A stretch of 64,000 bases of DNA, from the NCBI GenBank assembly GCA_002914845.1, contig JXTC01000061.1, positions 114,541-178,540 on the forward strand. The letters are read 5' to 3'. This DNA comes from Trema orientale. Lineage: Eukaryota; Streptophyta; Magnoliopsida; Rosales; Cannabaceae. The notes under the pieces were generated by a model. That model saw only the letters and a program-made list of their open reading frames with translations, searched no databases and was not told where the DNA came from. Shown here piece after piece: positions 58,801 to 64,000 of the stretch. The first letter of the stretch is position 1; each line of letters opens with the position of its first letter. The translations under genes and the position numbers were made by a program.

Positions 58801-60720
58801 ACCCTAAGAAGGAAAAAATATCCAGTATGTTTCCCAAAAATACTTATTTCAATAAAGCAATGCTACGGGTACATGTAACACAATACATTAATAGAGTGTA
58901 ATGTCTACATGCAATTTGAACAATGACAAAGGGCACATGTGATGTCTTACACTTGATCTATTAGTGTTTGACACTAAATATCACACATCTCCTTCTCCTC
59001 TAGCATTTTACGTTTCAATATTAATACGCTAAATCCTTTGCGAAGGATCATATTATATTTCAACTCGATGAAATTAAATAAAATTGAAACTAGGTTTTGT
59101 ACTATCAAAAGAAAACTTTTTCTCCTCTTTTTTTTTTTTTTTTTCGGTTCGAAAATGCTAATGTCAAATGTGTTTGATATATATCTTCGTCCATTGAGAC
59201 AGATAGACAGTGAGAGTAAGAGGGAGAGTGAGAATTGGATAGATGCATCTAACCTAAGCACTCTTTTTTTTTTTAATAATTTAAAAAAAAAAAAAAACTC
59301 GACCTTATTGGGAAAATTTGAAATTCTTGAACGTATACCAATGACGGGAAAGGTCCCGATGCGGGTGTGGGGCCCTTTGGAATAGGAACTACACGTATGT
59401 GGGACCAGCTGGCTCGCTTCTTCCTTCAGAAATGGGGCGTTCCTATTGGCTAGAACAGTGGACCCCACCGTATGTCGGTAGAAGTATTAAGCACCATGTA
59501 ATGATTTACACACGTTTCTTATTTTCGTAGCGGGGCGGGGTAGTTTCGAAGAGTTATTTAATATAAGAGATTTTTTTTTTTTTTTTGGTGTGGAACCGGA
59601 CTGACCGCGATCTGATGAATGGTCAAGGATGAGCGAGGGACCACGTGTACAGCTAAGATAGGGCAGCATGCGAGTGATCAAAATCTCTGGGGGTGGGTGT
59701 CGGCATAGTAAAAGAATCCAGTTCCGTACAAGACGAAGACAACCTTGGGATATAGTAATTGTTGCGGTGGCAATATCAGAAAAAAAAACAAAAGTGAATG
59801 GTGGGGCCCACTTAAAGACTGAGAGTGAGCGAGAGCGAGCTAAATGTTCTAGTCACGTGGTCCAATCGGTGGTCAGTAGTTGGATTTATTTATTTATTTA
59901 TTATGTGATTGGATCTTATTGGTCCGGTCAATGTCCGTACACCCATGACGCTCAACTTTCTTGCTTGATGATGTCACTTCAACTTCAATTTTTATTTTAA
60001 TTTGGTCCTTTTTTAGAAAAATTAAAATAGAATTCCCCACCTTTACGCTGAAAGCGAATGTAATATTATTTATAAGGAGAAAAAAAAAAAAAAAACCCTT
60101 AAATTCACAATCACAAGGCAAGGTGTAAAATTATTTCCCCTTTCTAGTCCTTGAAAACAAGGTCAAATTTGTTATTTATACTGCGGCAAAAAATTGTGCG
60201 GATGCCTCCTTTCAATCCTTCTTAGGACTTAAAAATCCCTCCAATTTAATCTAATCTTTTTCTTTTGTTATTTTTTAGAATGGTTTTAGCATCTTACAAA
60301 CTATCATCCATGCTATAATTTTGACAATATAATGAAGAAGAGTAATACATAATTATATATATATAATGATATCATACACTATTAGTGCACAACACCACAA
60401 AATATGTTAGTCTGTTACTGAGTGACTATAATAATAGTTTAGGTCTAATATAAGCCCCACCTAAAGCGTTATCATTCAATGATAAGTTGACACTTTAGAT
60501 GGTGCTGGACACTGTATAGTGCCTTATAGTATTACTCTATTTTTATATAATGAGTAATGCTAAGGACACCAATACCTTACACTAAAAACTTACATCACAC
60601 GAGGTGTCATTCATTTCAACTACTTATTTTTTGAAAGTGGGGTCATATCATTTAAAGTTATTTAACTAAAAACAATATCACATCACTAGAATAAGTTTTT
60701 TGTGTGAGATTCCGGTGTCC
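55801..60720. other. Intergenic region, no gene recognised
   Basis: AT-rich with (CT)n near 55866-55890 and a 30-bp tandem pair (agtatcattgaaacaatac) at about 58573-58632. The part 59330-59880 is GC-richer, with CACGTG cores at 59642 and 59855 and a ccaatcgg, so it could be a promoter. No gene start follows in either direction that I can support. Confidence 0.4.
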
Positions 60721-60724
60721 CTAT

Positions 60725-61070
60725 CTTTACTCTTAGATAGTGTTTGGTTCGTGAAATAGAATTAGAATGGTAATGAAAATCGTAATAGAATAGAATTAGA
60801 AAGGGAACAGAAATAATAATTAATTGTTTACTTGAAATTTGAAATAGTCTTAGAATGGAATAGAAAAAAATATTCTGTTGGCAAAAATGTCCTTGCTTGT
60901 AGATATTTTGAAAGGACAAAATAGAAAAAACTGGGTATTAAAATTTTTGCTAATGATAGAATTGTCATTGCTTTGATAGTGGAGTGGAATAACAATTACA
61001 CCATTTAATATAATTATGATTCCATTAGAATCACAATTCTTTTGATAAAAACACAACTAAACGAAAGAAT
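60725..61070. mobile_element. Candidate MITE
   Basis: The left edge gatagtgtttggttcgtg and the right edge (complement of aaaacacaactaaacgaaag) are roughly inverted. The interior is full of agaatt/aattct and taatgaaa words, as in PIF/Harbinger-like MITEs. Target duplication not resolved. Confidence 0.35.
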
Positions 61071-62945
61071 GTACTTTTTTTTAGAATCACATTTTCATTC
61101 TAGGTTCATTTTAGGAGTGTTCATGGCCGGTTTAGACGGTCTAAATCGCCAATCCAGAAACCAATCCGAATGTGGGGTTTGGCCAGTTCACCAATTCATG
61201 CGGTTTGATTTGGTTGATTCAAACCGACCAGACTGCACCTACATTTTTGCTGCCAGTTTGGGCAGTTTCCGTAGTTTGAAAACTTACAAAATTTGAATTA
61301 ATACAATATCTACTGAGCTCATATCATAATCATACTCCATCTAAAATATAAAGTCCAAACATAAAACTAACCATAACATAGTTAAAAGCTACAACCAAAT
61401 CGAAAGTTCAAGTAAACTTAAAATTTAGTTACAACTTACAATCTAATCGAAATTGAAGAGTAAACTTAAAGTCTTTAATCTTAAATACATTATAACAACA
61501 AAGGCTTAAAGTCTAAAATATCATAAGAGTCTTTAGTAACATAGGCTTAAATGAGCTAAGAGTATTCACTACTCAATTAAAATGAATAAGCTTAAATTTT
61601 AAACTATTAGTATACATATATTTAGAAAAAAAATATATATATACAAACTTACTAGACTGTTCGATTTGAATTTGACCGAATTTGTCCAAAATTGAGAACC
61701 GAACCAGCCAAGTCAGTTTTCAAATTTTCTAACCCGTAACCGATCATTTAAGAGAAGAAATCGCATCGTTCGGTAGACTGAATTGGGTAGTTTCTACAAT
61801 TTAGCGGTTATTTTAAATACCTTAATTCATTCCTTTGAACTAAATATGCACTCGTATAGTCAATCTTTCATACATCAAGGTGGGGCCTTCTTATGCATGC
61901 CCCTTATACAGCCGTCCTCTTTTATATCCATGGCATAAGTTCTGTTAAAAATGCCAACTAAAGAGACCAGCCCATTTCATTATAACAAGAACATTCAACA
62001 ATTCATTTCAAGGAAAAAAGAAAGGAACATTCAACAATAATGATAATCAAGGTTAAGGATAAAAAAGGAAGGTGATACACTTTTAGGTTTTTTTTTTTTT
62101 TTTTATAATGCTTTTTAAAAAGTAGATATTTGACAAACAAAAACAGTGAGGGAATAAATAAATAGTAATGCTGCATTATAACACAAGTGCTCAAAACCAC
62201 AATCTCAAAACAAAATTATAGCGGGCAGAACACTAATGTTTTTTTAAATTGAATTTTCTCCTACAATTAAATCCTCCCTCCCACCTTTTTCTTTTTTTTT
62301 TCTCTGCAAATATGTGTTTATTCCAATTTTATTTCTGTAAAGAGAATTTATAGTAGGTGTAATTTTTTTTACACTTTGTTTCAATAAAATGCATGTTTTT
62401 ATTTTTTTTCTTTTTTTTTTTTCTTATAGCTATTTGTTCGAGTATATGCATTTTTATATTTGATGTATATATTTATATACCAATTTTAATTTATATACTG
62501 AGTATATTATTTTTTAAACCAGATACATCATATTTTACACTTGCAATATTTTGATATATTAGTCATTTTGTTGTAGCATTTGAAAACGAATATTTACTTA
62601 GAATGGGGCTCTTTTTTTTAGTCAATATGAATTTACCTACTATATTTGGGTTGATTTTTTTTTTTTGGTCCCTCATAACCTTAGCCTCTATTGGATTGCT
62701 CTCTTTTTTTTAGTCAATATTAATTCATCTATAGTTCCTCATATGTCCAGTTTACCTATTATATTTGGGTTGATTTTTTGTTTTTTTTGTCCCTCATAAC
62801 CTTACCCTCTATTGGATTTCTTTTATTCCTCTCATTTTATTCTTTATAGTTTTGTCATTTATATTTACTAATATTTAAAAATTAAAGATGTTTGTGCCCC
62901 AAGATTTATTAGCTCAGTAAACAAGATAAATGCAAATATATATAT
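61071..62945. other. AT-rich intergenic sequence with worn repeats
   Basis: 61110-61260 and 61650-61800 carry cggtttagacggtc, aaccgaccag and gaaccgaaccagcc words. They could be the two ends of a ~700-bp hAT-like element (starting ggagtgttcatggccggtt) with an AT-rich middle, but ends were not resolved. 62612-62822 is a ~90-120-bp direct duplication (tagtcaatat, tatatttgggttgatttttt, ccctcataacctta). No gene. Confidence 0.35.
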
Positions 62946-63178
62946 GGGCACCAATCCAGTAGCTATTTTTTTTTTTACTTATACATAGGTATTATTTTGA
63001 CCAATAAAATTTTATCATGTATATTTTTTTATAGTAAAAAGTAAGAGAGAAATAGCATTGATGATACACGTTGTACTTCATTATAGCCGTTGGATCACCA
63101 TTAGATGATGATCCAGCGGCTAAAAAAAAAATACCTACACATGGGTAAAAAAAAAAATTATCTATTGAATTGACAATC
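62946..63178 (-). mobile_element. MULE-type MITE, family A copy 2 (inverted)
   Basis: A 233-bp element that, read on the minus strand, follows the copy at 37150-37386 almost throughout, including the inverted ends (gggcaccaatccagtagcta) and the central palindrome (tagccgttggatcaccatta and gatgatccagcggcta). The flanking 9-mers tatatatat and tatctatat match at 8 of 9 positions, fitting a Mutator-type target duplication in simple TA sequence. Confidence 0.8.
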
Positions 63179-64000
63179 TATCTATATATATATATGTTTA
63201 TCATTTAAATGTTATAGAATTTATTATAGTTAAGTGACTGGAAAAAATATATTTCGTATGATTATTGCTACTTGTTTTGTCAATTTTGTTTTTTCTTTTT
63301 TTTTTTTAATTATTGAGATATTAACAAATATCTTTGTTGTTCATATTTGTATTTTATTTCAAAGTTGAGGAATGCTAGATGCACTTTCTTTTACACTTCC
63401 TCAATCTCACGGTTTGACACGTGAATTCTACTATAATTTGTTGTATTATTAAAATATTAAATTAGATAATAAAAGTCACGTGCCAAACAATAAAAGTGAA
63501 GAGTATAAAAAAGAGTAAGAAAAAAAATTTATTTAGTACTTTTTTTAATGTTTTGTTGTTTTGTTAAAGCGTATATAATGTGATCGTATAGAATTATTAA
63601 ATCTTATATAGTTATAAATATGTCTTTTTTAAAAATTAAATGTAAAAAATTTATGGAGAAATATTTTAAAAGAAAATTTGACTCTACCACCTTACACCCT
63701 TAAGGTTTAATATGTTTGTCTAATCATAACGTGAGTCATTATTCACATTATTTACATGTAAACAAAGGTAACAATGCTATAGAGATACCTGTATGGGACA
63801 CGTGTGTAGTTTTTTTTTTTTAAATAAAAAAATAAAGGTGTCAGGCTTTTGAATCTTCAACTAATCAAATTAAACTTACAACCGCACAGCACACAAATTA
63901 AAACTGGGTTCCCAATAAACTTTTATGAAGAGGATAAATCCTACACGTCTATTATTGCATCGTGGATAACATACATGTATTGTAACATTTGGGTACTTGC
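63179..64000. other. AT-rich terminal stretch
   Basis: No gene or clear repeat is seen up to the window edge. Confidence 0.5.

Noticed and set aside
1-64000. CRISPR arrays, operons, phage or bacterial defence systems
   Set aside because: The window is plant nuclear DNA; the repeats seen are transposons, tandem duplications or microsatellites, and none has regular spacer architecture.

Overview
The window is nuclear DNA from a flowering plant, most likely a eudicot. It is AT-rich and poor in genes, with long poly-A/T runs and many short transposons. The genes have GT-AG introns, and their products belong to plant families (a PLS-class PPR protein, a plant SMO1-type methylsterol oxidase, DUF7054/At4g22758-like proteins). 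The species cannot be named from this sequence. Only six protein genes look intact. Exon borders below come from reading splice sites and family similarity by eye, without transcripts or database searches.

Layout. 1-5.2 kb (minus strand): a four-exon cornichon (CNIH) cargo-receptor gene and a two-exon DUF7054 gene. 5.2-12 kb: intergenic DNA holding a broken maspardin fragment, an hAT-type MITE, a broken F-box fragment and a direct segmental repeat. 12.1-14.1 kb (minus): a second, longer DUF7054 gene with three exons. 18.0-19.7 kb (minus): an intronless PPR gene resembling At4g22760. 20-39 kb: repeat-rich DNA. It holds a second hAT MITE, two decayed fragments of an SMO1 gene (one with a SINE in an intron, one with a solo LTR inside exon 1), a foldback MULE MITE, a Tourist-like MITE, and about 1.4 kb of low-complexity sequence built from GGTTACTAGT-like words. 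39.5-42.4 kb (plus): an intact five-exon SMO1 gene. 44.06-44.51 kb: three tandem tRNA-Lys(CTT) units, the middle one dead. 51.3-53.7 kb (plus): an intronless domesticated hAT-transposase gene like At1g12380/At1g62870. 53.7-64 kb: mostly non-coding, with another copy of the 37-kb MULE MITE.

The genes do not form a pathway. What links them is inherited order. From memory, cornichon genes sit next to SMO1 on Arabidopsis chromosome 4 (At4g12090/At4g12110) and next to the hAT-like genes on chromosome 1 (At1g12380/12390, At1g62870/62880), and At4g22753-22760 carries SMO1, DUF7054 and this PPR gene. The window may therefore keep, in one piece, a block that polyploidy and gene loss scattered in Arabidopsis. 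I found no phage-like, CRISPR or other clearly novel multi-gene system. The most unusual structures are the GGTTACTAGT-word block, the dispersed ACGACAA-word clusters, the nested decay of the SMO1 fragments, and the MITEs whose target-site duplications can still be read.
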